From positions 1 to 32,943 of the forward strand of contig NZ_LMTS01000238.1 of assembly GCF_001541225.1 (NCBI RefSeq): a DNA stretch of 32,943 nucleotides. Reading direction: 5' to 3'. Origin of the DNA: Variovorax sp. WDL1 (GTDB lineage: Bacteria > Pseudomonadota > Gammaproteobacteria > Burkholderiales > Burkholderiaceae_C). The notes under the pieces are model-generated. The model had not been told where the DNA came from and did no database searches. It saw only the letters and a list, made by a program, of their open reading frames with translations. Numbering within the stretch: the first letter of the stretch is position 1; each line of letters opens with the position of its first letter. Shown one piece after another: positions 23,951 to 32,141 of this stretch. The position numbers and the translations under genes were made by a program.

Positions 23951-25321
23951 TCAAGACCGGCTCCGGACCTCAAGCAGGTAGCCGAGCCCCAATGCGCACG
24001 TAAAAAGGCTGGCAGTGCCGGCGAGCCAGACGCCCTGAAGTCCCAGGGCAGGAATGGCCGGCGCCCAATCCACGGTGAGTGCAATCCCGTGTGTCAGCAC
24101 GTGGCCGCCAAGCACGCCGACGCCCCACAGCGAGACCAGATACACCAATGAAGGCACCAGCGTCTGCTCGTAGCCGCGCAAGGCGCTGGCCGCGACGATC
24201 TGGATGGCATCGAACACCACGTAGAGCACGAATATGGGCATGAGGGAAAGGGCCATTTCGGTCACCTCCAGGTCCGAGGTATAGGCGCGCAGAACCAAGG
24301 AAGCAGCTCCCAGCAGCGACGCAGCGGCAGCCAAGCCCCAAACGATGGATAAGCAGATGGTCGTGCCCGCGATATCCCGCGCCGCCGCCCGGTCCCCCCT
24401 GCCGATCGCATTGGCGATCAGCGTTTGAGCGCCCACACCCAACGCCATCGGGCTCATGAACATCAGGCCAGTCAAACTTGCAAGAATCTGATGTGCGGCA
24501 GTGGTGAGTGCGCCGAGCCGCGCGATGATGAAAGCCATCACGGTCAGCGAGCCGATCTCAAGCAGGTACGAGATGCCGATCGGAACGCCTAGCGCGAGCA
24601 CGCGGCATGCCCGGCGCCAGTCTGCACCCGCTGGCCGGAAACGCAGTCCAAGTTGTCGATAGCAAGGGTCTACAAGCAACCAAACACCGCTCATCAGCGC
24701 CATGAAGACGAACATCGCTACGGTGCCGTAGGCACAACCTGCCAACCCCAGTGCAGGGGCGCCCGCAAGGCCATGCATCAGCACGAAACTGAGAGGCACC
24801 TTCACGAGCAGTGCACAAGCGTTGATCCAGACAATCGGCTTCGGACGCTTTATCGCCGAGGTGAGTGCATAGAAGACGCGCATGAGCAAAGCCGCCGGCA
24901 ACGCCATGGCGACGATGCTCACGTAGTCCAGAGCCGCTGATAGAACCTCTTCCGGGACACGCGCAAATCTGAAAATGGGCTGGGCCACGAGAGCCAGAAT
25001 TACCGCGCCAGCAGCGCCGAGCACCACTGCCAGCCAAGTACTCGCGCGGACCCAGGCACCGATCTGAGAAGTCTCGTCTGCGCCGAACTTCCGTCCAATG
25101 ATGGGAGACAGCCCTTGAATAATGCCGAAGAAGGATGCGAACACTGTCCCCCACAGACTTGACCCGATGCCGACCGCAGCAAGCGCCTGCGTCCCATAAT
25201 TTCCAGCCATTGCGGCGTCGGCGATGCCGCTGCACAGGAGTGTCACGTGTGCTAACAGGATGGGCCCGCTCAATTGCAATAGCTCCGCACTGTGCCTTAA
25301 CAGATTGGACCTTTTTCTCAT
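23951..25321 (-). CDS. MATE-family efflux transporter
   Basis: The 456-residue protein has 12 hydrophobic segments and MATE landmarks: LLQLSGPILLAHVTLLCSGI in helix 1, ADAAMAGNYGTQALAAVGIG, IIQGLSPIIGRKFGADETSQ, and the matching second-half block MSPMALGVGAQTLIANAIGR. MATE proteins export organic cations and small metabolites by Na+ or H+ antiport. It is the last gene of the second island, and its ATG overlaps the methyltransferase stop (ATGA), so it is probably the dedicated exporter or self-resistance pump of the product. Confidence 0.93.
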   Translation of the reverse strand: MRKRSNLLRHSAELLQLSGPILLAHVTLLCSGIADAAMAGNYGTQALAAVGIGSSLWGTVFASFFGIIQGLSPIIGRKFGADETSQIGAWVRASTWLAVVLGAAGAVILALVAQPIFRFARVPEEVLSAALDYVSIVAMALPAALLMRVFYALTSAIKRPKPIVWINACALLVKVPLSFVLMHGLAGAPALGLAGCAYGTVAMFVFMALMSGVWLLVDPCYRQLGLRFRPAGADWRRACRVLALGVPIGISYLLEIGSLTVMAFIIARLGALTTAAHQILASLTGLMFMSPMALGVGAQTLIANAIGRGDRAAARDIAGTTICLSIVWGLAAAASLLGAASLVLRAYTSDLEVTEMALSLMPIFVLYVVFDAIQIVAASALRGYEQTLVPSLVYLVSLWGVGVLGGHVLTHGIALTVDWAPAIPALGLQGVWLAGTASLFTCALGLGYLLEVRSRS

Positions 25322-26067
25322 TTCGTCGCGACGATGACGAGATTGCTTTCGGGGTTTTTATTATTGAGTGCGAGATCTCCAAAAAGTTGGACTTCGCGAA
25401 AACCTGCGTGCAGCAAAAAGTCTCTTAGCTTTTCTTTTTCGTAGAGCCGAGTCCAGCACGTGAATTCTGTATCCCCTTGCCGATACGCGACCTTGAAGAT
25501 TCCTCGTTTCCAATCCATCTGGCAATGCTCTTCCACATCGAGGGTGTGCCGGACAAAAGAAGTGTCCAAAGCCGGCAGCTTGGTTCGTGCACACTCCATG
25601 TCAGCCAGCTCCATTACAAGTATTCCGTCTGGCCGGAGACGTGAGGCCCAGGTCTTTAACATATGGATGTCATCGGCAGGATCCGCGAAGTAGCCAAAAC
25701 TCGTGAACATGCTGAGGAGGGCATCAAATTTCTCCAAAGGTGGTGCTCGCATGTCCATTGCCAAATATCGAGGGCCCTGATTTTCAGATCGAGCCATTGA
25801 TAGTTGGACAGCGGAAATATCGATGCCGGTAACGTCATATCCAAGGGAATACATTTTTCCCGAAAGGCGCCCAAAGCCGCAGCAGATATCCAAGATTTTC
25901 GAATGACTCGCAAGTGGCAGGATCCGAGAAAGTAAATAGGCTTCCTGCTCTGTATTACGATATCGACCCAAGCTGCGAGCAGCATGCACGAACTCCATCG
26001 GAAATCCGTCTTTTGGGTTTTGCATGAAGGCTCCGTCATCCTCCGGAATTGGGTTTGCTCTGGTCAT
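25318..26067 (-). CDS. Class I SAM-dependent methyltransferase
   Basis: The 249-residue protein has a Rossmann methyltransferase core: SKILDICCGFGRLSGKMYSL (motif I), GYDVTGIDISAVQLSMA, RYLAMDMRAPPLEKFDALLS and LRPDGILVMELAD. It would transfer a methyl group from S-adenosylmethionine to an O, N or C atom of a small molecule; the acceptor cannot be told. It lies between the oxygenase (15 bases) and the exporter (overlap), so it is part of the pathway. A/T-rich codons are more frequent than in the flanking chromosome. Confidence 0.9.
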   Translation of the reverse strand: MTRANPIPEDDGAFMQNPKDGFPMEFVHAARSLGRYRNTEQEAYLLSRILPLASHSKILDICCGFGRLSGKMYSLGYDVTGIDISAVQLSMARSENQGPRYLAMDMRAPPLEKFDALLSMFTSFGYFADPADDIHMLKTWASRLRPDGILVMELADMECARTKLPALDTSFVRHTLDVEEHCQMDWKRGIFKVAYRQGDTEFTCWTRLYEKEKLRDFLLHAGFREVQLFGDLALNNKNPESNLVIVATK

Positions 26068-26082
26068 GATTTGCCTTTGCTC

Positions 26083-26883
26083 TCAAGAGATTTCTTTGCC
26101 CAATGACTGCACCAAATGGGCGGCGGTGTCCGTTGGGTAGATGACTTCCATCGTCGCATGCTCGATAGATGGGTCCGTCAGATCATCCTCAGAAGCGAAG
26201 GAATAAATAATTGCAATTCTATTGCTGTCTTCAGTGAGCGGGGAAATGCGATGCAAGGTGGTGTTCGTCTTCATGAAATAGGTTTCCCCGCTTTGCACAT
26301 GCATGCTTGTGATGAGGCGATTTTCCAGGGCCTTCTTGACGCATTTTTCTGAATTCATCTTGTCCCAAATCACATTCTGAATGTATTCAATGCGCCCGCC
26401 AGATAGTGGATTCGGACTCTCGACGACATGAATCAGCGCGAAGGTGTAGTCGTCCCAATGCCAGCCATGCGTGTCACCGGGTCCGCATTGGTTGTTGATA
26501 ATATATTCTTCTGGTGCATAAGGTATTCTATAAATTTTTTCACCCGCAATAATGCTCAGCAGCATCAGCAAAGTATCCGAATGGAACAGGGCCGGCGTCA
26601 CAAGACCTGTTGCTCGGATGGCGTCCCGTCCCACGCTCCGATAGCTTCTCGGGGTGTTTCCGGTCGACGCAATTTTCACATTCCGCCGTTCCGCCTTTTC
26701 AGCCAATAGCCTGCGCGCCTCCTTGTGAAGATCGGCCTGTAGCGCATGCGGAATAAAATTTCCGATCTTCACGCACTGATGGAGATCGAATTCCTTTCGC
26801 CAGCCCTGTACTTGCTTGCCAAACCCGGAAAAATGGGCTGCGAGCAGGGCATCGACATCGTTCCGATTTTGTTTGAAATTCAT
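26083..26883 (-). CDS. 2OG-Fe(II) oxygenase with HxD triad (BesD/ArpA-like)
   Basis: The 266-residue protein has CGPGDTHGWHWDDYTFALIH, giving His142 and Asp144 as iron ligands, and TTLHRISPL with distal His211; Arg222 in NRIAIIY is a likely 2-oxoglutarate anchor. The overall pattern resembles the family containing the amino-acid halogenase BesD and its hydroxylase relatives. Halogenases of that group have Gly in place of the Asp, so this protein should be a hydroxylase. It lies 15 bases after the ATP-grasp gene. It probably hydroxylates a free amino acid or the ligase product; which one is unknown. It is among the most A/T-rich genes of the window. Confidence 0.85.
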   Translation of the reverse strand: MNFKQNRNDVDALLAAHFSGFGKQVQGWRKEFDLHQCVKIGNFIPHALQADLHKEARRLLAEKAERRNVKIASTGNTPRSYRSVGRDAIRATGLVTPALFHSDTLLMLLSIIAGEKIYRIPYAPEEYIINNQCGPGDTHGWHWDDYTFALIHVVESPNPLSGGRIEYIQNVIWDKMNSEKCVKKALENRLITSMHVQSGETYFMKTNTTLHRISPLTEDSNRIAIIYSFASEDDLTDPSIEHATMEVIYPTDTAAHLVQSLGKEIS

Positions 26884-26898
26884 TGCTGTAGGAATGTA

Positions 26899-28179
26899 TT
26901 ATTCAAGTATGAAGAGTTCGCCGTTGGCTTCCCAAGTACGAATGAGCCTGTAATCCCGCTCAAGGTCTTCCTTGCTGTCACTGGCGAGATATGCAATGCC
27001 AGCGTTGGTAAACAGGTCGATGGTTCGGGCCACCGTCTCGCCGGGTTCTGGCGCGTGGATCAGAGACCGGAAGGACTTCAGCGCGGGTACCCTTTCGTGG
27101 CACCTGTTCTCCTTAAGGATCCCCGACGTCGTCGAAGAGAGGGTGACGCAATGCAGGTGGTTCTTGCGGGCATACGACATCCCGACCAATTCGGCAAAGG
27201 CAGCAGGGTCAGCATGGCGGAGCACTGTCAATGTGACATGAGAGTGTCCGGTCGCCTCCACAACAGCCTCGTGATCGATCGTTCCCTGCATGCGAGCCGC
27301 GGTTTCGATCAGCAGCAGTCCCCCACTCTCAGTCTGGAACAGTTCCGTATGCGACGGTCCCTCCGCGATTCCCAAGGCGTCCAGGCACGCAGTCGTGTAG
27401 CGCCCCAGATCGCGAGTGAGGTCACTGTTCGGTGCCAGCAGTATTTCGCGGTCGCATATCAGTGACGCGCCGGGGACTGCGGTCTTGTCGTCCTTCCAGA
27501 TCTCAGAGATGTAGTGGCGGCCGCCAATGCTGACCGCGTTTACGATGAACTGCTGCCCGGCAATTTTTTCCTGCAGGACTGCAGCGTCATTGATGCCGCC
27601 CAGCTTGTTGCGCTTTCCAAGGATGGCATCCACGGCCGCCGCGACTTCGGGCATGCCGTTGCAGAACCTGACGCCGTCGGCGCCCGCGCTCGCCGATGGT
27701 TTGACGACCACGGGCCAGCTTCGCAGTGCCCCCGCCCAGTCGAGCGCATCGCCAACTGTGAGGCAACGCGCTTGCCTCAGCGCGGAGAGACCAGCTTTCC
27801 TGAGGCGCTCGTGCATCTCGTATTTGTCCCTTCGCAGGCGGCTCGTGCGCGGATCGTTTCCGGGGACGTGCAGCAGTCGTGCCAGCCTCTCGGCCGTCTC
27901 GACGCCGGTCTCCGTGCCAGCGACCACGCACATGATGGGCGCGAGTCTCTTCAGTTCGGTCGCAATGTCATCGACGCCGCCTGGACCAGCGACGACGAAG
28001 CGCTGCTGGAAATCGCTGACGCGAAAGGCGGCAAGGAAGTCGGCTGGGATGTCTGGTGAACTCTGAACGTGGACACATTTGATCCCAAAATGTCCGAACT
28101 CCTTCGGTAAGCATGATCCTGTGGAATAGGCGTCGACGATGACGGCCAATCCCGTCGGCGGTTGTCTTGTCTTGCGCAT
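26899..28179 (-). CDS. ATP-grasp ligase (amino-acid ligase-like)
   Basis: The 426-residue protein has an N-terminal Rossmann-like domain (LAVIVDAYSTGSCLPKEFGH), a linker with VVAGTETGVETAERLARLLH, a central ATP-grasp with lysine in WPVVVKPSASAGADGVRF, and the metal-binding strand GGLLLIETAARMQG. It resembles L-amino-acid ligases of the BacD/BesA/TabS type, which join a carboxylate to an amine through an acyl phosphate. It is the first gene of the second island. The start at 28179 has AGGGAG close upstream; the open frame reaches 28239. Substrate specificity cannot be read by eye. The operator-like palindrome upstream probably controls it. Confidence 0.88.
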   Translation of the reverse strand: MRKTRQPPTGLAVIVDAYSTGSCLPKEFGHFGIKCVHVQSSPDIPADFLAAFRVSDFQQRFVVAGPGGVDDIATELKRLAPIMCVVAGTETGVETAERLARLLHVPGNDPRTSRLRRDKYEMHERLRKAGLSALRQARCLTVGDALDWAGALRSWPVVVKPSASAGADGVRFCNGMPEVAAAVDAILGKRNKLGGINDAAVLQEKIAGQQFIVNAVSIGGRHYISEIWKDDKTAVPGASLICDREILLAPNSDLTRDLGRYTTACLDALGIAEGPSHTELFQTESGGLLLIETAARMQGTIDHEAVVEATGHSHVTLTVLRHADPAAFAELVGMSYARKNHLHCVTLSSTTSGILKENRCHERVPALKSFRSLIHAPEPGETVARTIDLFTNAGIAYLASDSKEDLERDYRLIRTWEANGELFILE

Positions 28180-28239
28180 GCGCTCCCTGCGAGAGTGTTG
28201 AGAGGCGCGGATTCTGGGCAAGCCCTCCAGATCTGACAA

Positions 28240-28255
28240 CTACCAATGTTGGTAG
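28240..28255. promoter_or_regulatory. Palindromic operator between ATP-grasp gene and MFS exporter
   Basis: CTACCAA-TG-TTGGTAG is an inverted repeat with 7-bp arms in the 165-bp divergent gap. It resembles operators of TetR-family repressors. It could control the second island, the neighbouring exporter, or both. No TetR gene is in the window. Confidence 0.5.
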
Positions 28256-28344
28256 GTAGGCACCCGACGGAGTTGGCCAACGCCCCCAGAAGTTCTTGAC
28301 CGTCAGATGCACCTTACGAATCGCCAAGCACCGATACTTTCGCC

Positions 28345-29949
28345 ATGAGTCAGATCGGCAAGCTCCCGGGAGACGACGCCCTGATCCGGCATGGCTGTGA
28401 AGCGACCCCATGCCCGCCGCGCTCGAAGCCCTGGGTGCTGGCCGCGGCCATCATCGGCTCGAGCATGGCCTTCATCGACGGCACGGTGGTCAACGTCGCG
28501 CTCCCCGCGATCCAGCGCGAGCTGAACGCCACGGCCTTCCAGGCGCAATGGGTGGTGGAGTCGTATGCGCTCTTCCTGGCTGCGCTCCTGCTGGTCGGCG
28601 GCGCGCTGGGCGACCTCTTCGGGCGGCGGCGCATCTTCGCGCTCGGCGTCGTGCTCTTCGCGCTGGCCTCGGTCGGGTGCGCGCTGTCGGGGACGGTGCA
28701 GCAGCTGATCCTGGCGCGTGCGGCGCAGGGCGTCGGCGGCGCCTTGCTCGTTCCCGGCAGCCTGGCACTCATCAGTGCCAATTTCGCGCAGAAGGAGCGG
28801 GGCCGTGCCATCGGCACCTGGTCCGGCGCGAGCGGCATCACAGCGGCCATCGGTCCGGTGCTCGGCGGATTCCTGGTCGATCACTATTCGTGGACCTGGG
28901 CCTTCCTGATCAACGTGCCGATGGCGCTGGCGGTGCTGTGGATCGTGTGGCGCCATGTGCCGGAGAGTCGCGGCAGTTCCGCAGGGAGCGGGCTGGATAT
29001 GTGGGGCGCCGCGCTGGCGACCGCAGCGCTGGGCGGCATCGTCTATGCCTTCATCGAGGCGCCCACGCAGGGATGGGGCTCGGCAGCCGTGCTGGCGGCG
29101 CTGGCCATCGGCATTGCAGGCAGCCTCGTCTTCGTGGTGGTCGAGCGGCGTGTCGCGTCGCCGATGCTTCCCCTGCCGCTCTTGCGCATCGGCAATTTTG
29201 CCGGGGCCAACCTGCTGACGCTGCTGCTGTATGCGGCACTGGGGGGAGGGCTGTATTTCTTTCCGCTCAACCTCATCCAGGTGCAGGGTTACTCGGCCAC
29301 GGTGGCGGGTGCCGCGCTGCTGCCTTTCATCCTGATCATGTTCGTGCTTTCGGGCTGGGCAGGACAACTGGTGGATCGCTTCGGGCCACGACTGCCGCTG
29401 ATGGTGGGGCCGAGCATCGCGGCGGCGGGCTTCGTGCTGTTCGCGGTGCCGGGCGTCGGGGCGAACTACTGGACGGCCTTCCTGCCGGCCGTGGTGGTGC
29501 TGGGGTTCGGCATGACGGTCACGGTAGCGCCGCTGACGACGACGGTGATGAATGCGGTCGGGCCGGAGGCCGCGGGGATTGCATCGGGCGTGAACAACGC
29601 CGTGTCACGTGCTGCATCGGTGTTGGCGATTGCGGTGTTCGGGGTGGTGATGGCGTGGGTTTTCGATGCGGTGCTGGCGGAAGGTTTGCGCGAGGCAGGG
29701 GCATCGGCGCAGGCTAGTGCGTTCATCGAGGGGCAGCGGAGCAAGCTGGCGGGGGCGGAGTTGCCGCCGGGCATCGATGCAGCGGCCGGTGCGGCGCTCA
29801 AGCGAGTGGTGGCCGAGTCTTTTGTGGCGGGATTCCGATGGGTGATGCTGATCTGCGCCGGTCTGGCACTGCTGAGTGCGCTGAGTGCTTGGGTGATGAT
29901 CGGGCGCGGGCCGAGTAGGGCCGGCGCGGTGGTGCCGAGGCCGCGTTAG
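28345..29949 (+). CDS. DHA2-type MFS exporter
   Basis: The 534-residue protein has 14 hydrophobic segments and DHA2 landmarks: IIGSSMAFIDGTVVNVALPA, QWVVESYALFLAALLLVGGA, LGDLFGRRRIFALGVVLF, RAAQGVGGALLVPGSLALIS and the helix-5 motif ITAAIGPVLGGFLVD. It should be a proton-driven drug exporter. It is read divergently from the ATP-grasp gene and shares its control region. Its codon use is GC-rich, so it belongs to the chromosome rather than to the island. It ends seven bases before a convergent hypothetical gene. Confidence 0.93.
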   Translation: MSQIGKLPGDDALIRHGCEATPCPPRSKPWVLAAAIIGSSMAFIDGTVVNVALPAIQRELNATAFQAQWVVESYALFLAALLLVGGALGDLFGRRRIFALGVVLFALASVGCALSGTVQQLILARAAQGVGGALLVPGSLALISANFAQKERGRAIGTWSGASGITAAIGPVLGGFLVDHYSWTWAFLINVPMALAVLWIVWRHVPESRGSSAGSGLDMWGAALATAALGGIVYAFIEAPTQGWGSAAVLAALAIGIAGSLVFVVVERRVASPMLPLPLLRIGNFAGANLLTLLLYAALGGGLYFFPLNLIQVQGYSATVAGAALLPFILIMFVLSGWAGQLVDRFGPRLPLMVGPSIAAAGFVLFAVPGVGANYWTAFLPAVVVLGFGMTVTVAPLTTTVMNAVGPEAAGIASGVNNAVSRAASVLAIAVFGVVMAWVFDAVLAEGLREAGASAQASAFIEGQRSKLAGAELPPGIDAAAGAALKRVVAESFVAGFRWVMLICAGLALLSALSAWVMIGRGPSRAGAVVPRPR

Positions 29950-29951
29950 AC

Positions 29952-29967
29952 GGCGCTAGGAGCGCTT
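29952..29967. terminator. Short hairpin between convergent genes
   Basis: GGCGCT-AGG-AGCGCT forms a short stem that spans the stop region between the MFS gene and the opposite hypothetical gene. The stem is short and has no U-tract. Confidence 0.25.
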
Positions 29968-30414
29968 GGCTGCTTGCTCCAGAACCTTGAGCAGTCGACA
30001 GGCCGGAGATCGAGTGCTCCGCGCGATGTCGAGCGCAAGCTGGACGGGGTACTCCACCAGGTCGATCTCGCCGGCCTCGACGCTTTCGATGAAGCCGGCG
30101 TCATGGCCGATTTCTTGATCGAGTCCGGTAAGCGAGAGCTGCGCCGTGGTGCGAAGCATGTGCACGTACTGGCCCGGGGCGAGCGTCACGACGAAGTCCT
30201 TGTTGTCCGCGTCGTCGAGACCCAGCAGTGCGTAGAGGGAGAAACCAAGTAACGAGCAATACAGGAATGCCCTGCGAATCTGCATTGCCGCGGCCGATTC
30301 ATGAGCGAGTGCCTCAACGTCTTCAGGCTCGTCGCCGGCGTGCGCAGCGGCATCATCCTGCCCGTTGGAATCCACACGAATCCAGGTGCCTTGAATGCGT
30401 CTGTGCACGCTCAT
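29956..30414 (-). CDS. Hypothetical protein, 152 aa
   Basis: I do not recognise this family. The N-terminal 45 residues are acidic and low in complexity (DSNGQDDAAAHAGDEPEDVE). A moderately hydrophobic segment follows (AFLYCSLLGFSLYALLGLDD), too polar at its end for a sure membrane helix, and then a helical C-terminal half. Codon use fits a real gene, the frame is uninterrupted, and the neighbouring gene is convergent. No function can be inferred. Confidence 0.6.
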   Translation of the reverse strand: MSVHRRIQGTWIRVDSNGQDDAAAHAGDEPEDVEALAHESAAAMQIRRAFLYCSLLGFSLYALLGLDDADNKDFVVTLAPGQYVHMLRTTAQLSLTGLDQEIGHDAGFIESVEAGEIDLVEYPVQLALDIARSTRSPACRLLKVLEQAAKRS

Positions 30415-30652
30415 GCTTATTCCGCTGCGGGGGTTGGGGTGTGAGATCGGGGGGGCTGGCCCTGGCAGGGCACCTTCAGGAGTGCCGGCCGGGCGCCGAC
30501 AGGTGGGGCATTAGACGGTCTTGGGGCTGTGTCGTCAATAGCGGCCAACCGGCGCGGGTATCGCCCGTCTTGCCGTTGGCCATTCGCGGGCAATCCCGCG
30601 CGCGGCACCCCGGGGCATCGCCGGAGTCCGCGCTTTTCGCTACCCTAGCGCA

Positions 30653-31573
30653 ATGAACGCACTTGCCCCGCAGCGCTCCGGCGTCGACGCACCCATCGGC
30701 CCGCCGCCCCCCGCTCCCGATCTGCCGATACCGCCTTCGCCACCGGCCGCGCCTTCGCCGCCGCCCGAAGGAGATCCGCCGCCGGCCGATCCGCCCATGA
30801 CCGAGCCCGGCGCACCGCCGCCAGTGGCCGATCCGCCGCCCGGCGCTTCAGCGCTCGGGCGCCTGCATGCGCGGCGCCTGCGCGAGATGTACCGCTCGGC
30901 CGGCTGGCCCTGCTGCGACGAGATCGAGGTCGAGTTGCTGGCAGCCGGCCTGCTGGAGCGCGTGCGCTGGCCGCAGGGTCACGAGACGCTGCGCGTGAGC
31001 GACGCCGGCATCGCCCACATCGCAGGCAACCTGGCCGTCAACCGGGCTGCACGCTCGCGGCACGAGGCCCTGGTGGAGCACGTGGCGCGCGAGATGACGC
31101 GCGCCGGGCGCATCGCCTGGCGTGGTGTGAGCCTGCGTGCGCGGCTACCCGCAGCGCACGGCAACGAACGGCCGCGCTGGTGCATCGCGCGGCCCGACGT
31201 GTTCTCGATCCGCAACACGAGCGTGGAGGCCTACGCGCAACCCATCGTCCACGAGGTGAAGGTCAGCCGCGCCGATCTGCTCGGCGACCTGCGCAAGCCC
31301 GACAAGCGCGCGGCCTACCTCGACGTGGGCGGCGAGTGCTGGTACGTGCTGGGCTGCGATGCCAGGGGCCGGCCGATCGCCGAGCCCGAAGAGGTTCCGC
31401 CCGAATGCGGCGTGCTGGTCGCACAGGGTGCGCGGCTGGTGGTGGCACGCGCGGCCGTGCACCGCGCGCAGCCGCGGCTACCCTTCGGCGTCTGGATGGC
31501 CCTGGCCAAGGCGCAGCCGGTGCCGGGCTTCGACGAAGAATCGCAGGACCTGCTGGCGGGCATCGAAGGCTGA
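30653..31573 (+). CDS. PD-(D/E)XK nuclease-like (MmcB-like) protein with Pro-rich N-terminus
   Basis: The 306-residue protein has three parts. Residues about 1-65 are a proline-rich, probably disordered tail. Residues about 65-125 look like a winged helix (RLREMYRSAGWPCCDEIEVE, then LLAAGLLERVRW). The C-terminal part carries RPDVFSI and HEVKVSRADLLGDLRKPDKR, the D...ExK arrangement of a PD-(D/E)XK nuclease fold related to MmcB-type repair proteins. A strand with GECWYVLG follows. A DNA repair or processing role is inference. It is alone between two opposite-strand genes. Confidence 0.7.
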   Translation: MNALAPQRSGVDAPIGPPPPAPDLPIPPSPPAAPSPPPEGDPPPADPPMTEPGAPPPVADPPPGASALGRLHARRLREMYRSAGWPCCDEIEVELLAAGLLERVRWPQGHETLRVSDAGIAHIAGNLAVNRAARSRHEALVEHVAREMTRAGRIAWRGVSLRARLPAAHGNERPRWCIARPDVFSIRNTSVEAYAQPIVHEVKVSRADLLGDLRKPDKRAAYLDVGGECWYVLGCDARGRPIAEPEEVPPECGVLVAQGARLVVARAAVHRAQPRLPFGVWMALAKAQPVPGFDEESQDLLAGIEG

Positions 31574-31579
31574 CCCCTC

Positions 31580-32035
31580 TCAGGAACCGCGCCTGACCGG
31601 CACCGGGCGGCCGAGTGGGGCGGAGCCGGCGTCTCCCTCATCGCCGCCATCGTCCTCGTCGTCGCCGACGTCGAGGTCGTCCGCTTCCCCCGCCAGCTCC
31701 CCGGCCGTTGCGGCGTCGGGATCGTCGACCGCGTCGGTCACCTCGCCGACGTCGTCAGGCACGGTGCCGATGCGGTCGGGAAGGATGTCGGCATCGTCCG
31801 ATGCAGCAGTGGGATCGGCCGACGCACGCTCGCCGGTACCCTCGGCATCGGTGTCGGTGCCGTGCGAAATGGGCAGCGCGCCTTCGGCGCTCCCGTCGGG
31901 CAGGGCGCTGCGGCTGCGGTCGGTCTGCACGTCGCTTCCGCTGTCGCTGGTGTCGCTCGGACCGAGCGAATCCACGTCGGTGCCGCGTGGTCTTGATGGG
32001 GCGTGCTCGCCGCCCAGGATGCTGCTGGTGGCCAT
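31580..32035 (-). CDS. Acidic low-complexity hypothetical protein
   Basis: The 151-residue product is rich in Asp, Glu, Ser, Gly and Ala and is probably disordered. It begins MATSSILGGEHAPSRPRGTD and ends with an acidic tract (DDLDVGDDEDDGGDEGDAGS) followed by basic residues. The ATG at 32035 has GGAGGA six bases upstream, much better than the alternative at 32059. I have a vague memory of similar conserved hypothetical proteins in Comamonadaceae, without known function. Confidence 0.65.
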   Translation of the reverse strand: MATSSILGGEHAPSRPRGTDVDSLGPSDTSDSGSDVQTDRSRSALPDGSAEGALPISHGTDTDAEGTGERASADPTAASDDADILPDRIGTVPDDVGEVTDAVDDPDAATAGELAGEADDLDVGDDEDDGGDEGDAGSAPLGRPVPVRRGS

Positions 32036-32141
32036 GATGGTCCTCCGTGTCGATGGCATGGCTCGACTCTGCGCGGCGGCACGGCGCCACGTGTGGGCAG
32101 CGGCCGACGCCGCATGTCGGCCGGCGTGCAGGTCTGGGCCG

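Larger units (their letters stand above)
23951..28179 (-). other. Second biosynthetic island: ligase, oxygenase, methyltransferase, MATE exporter
   Basis: Four minus-strand genes run in the order ATP-grasp ligase, 2OG oxygenase, SAM methyltransferase and MATE exporter, with 15-bp gaps or an overlap between them. The middle genes are visibly richer in A/T than the flanking MFS genes. All four look intact. The combination of ligase, tailoring enzymes and dedicated exporter is typical of a compact amino-acid or dipeptide antimetabolite pathway. No integrase or IS flanks it. Confidence 0.72.

Noticed and set aside
5400..28179. One single pathway made of both A/T-rich islands
   Set aside because: They are separated by 12 kb of ordinary chromosome genes, lie on opposite strands, and no shared regulator or motif links them.
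26899..28179. Loss of ATP-grasp activity because the metal-binding strand reads IETAAR instead of ExNxR
   Set aside because: Several amino-acid-ligase-type ATP-grasp proteins have small residues at this place, so it is not clear evidence of inactivation.
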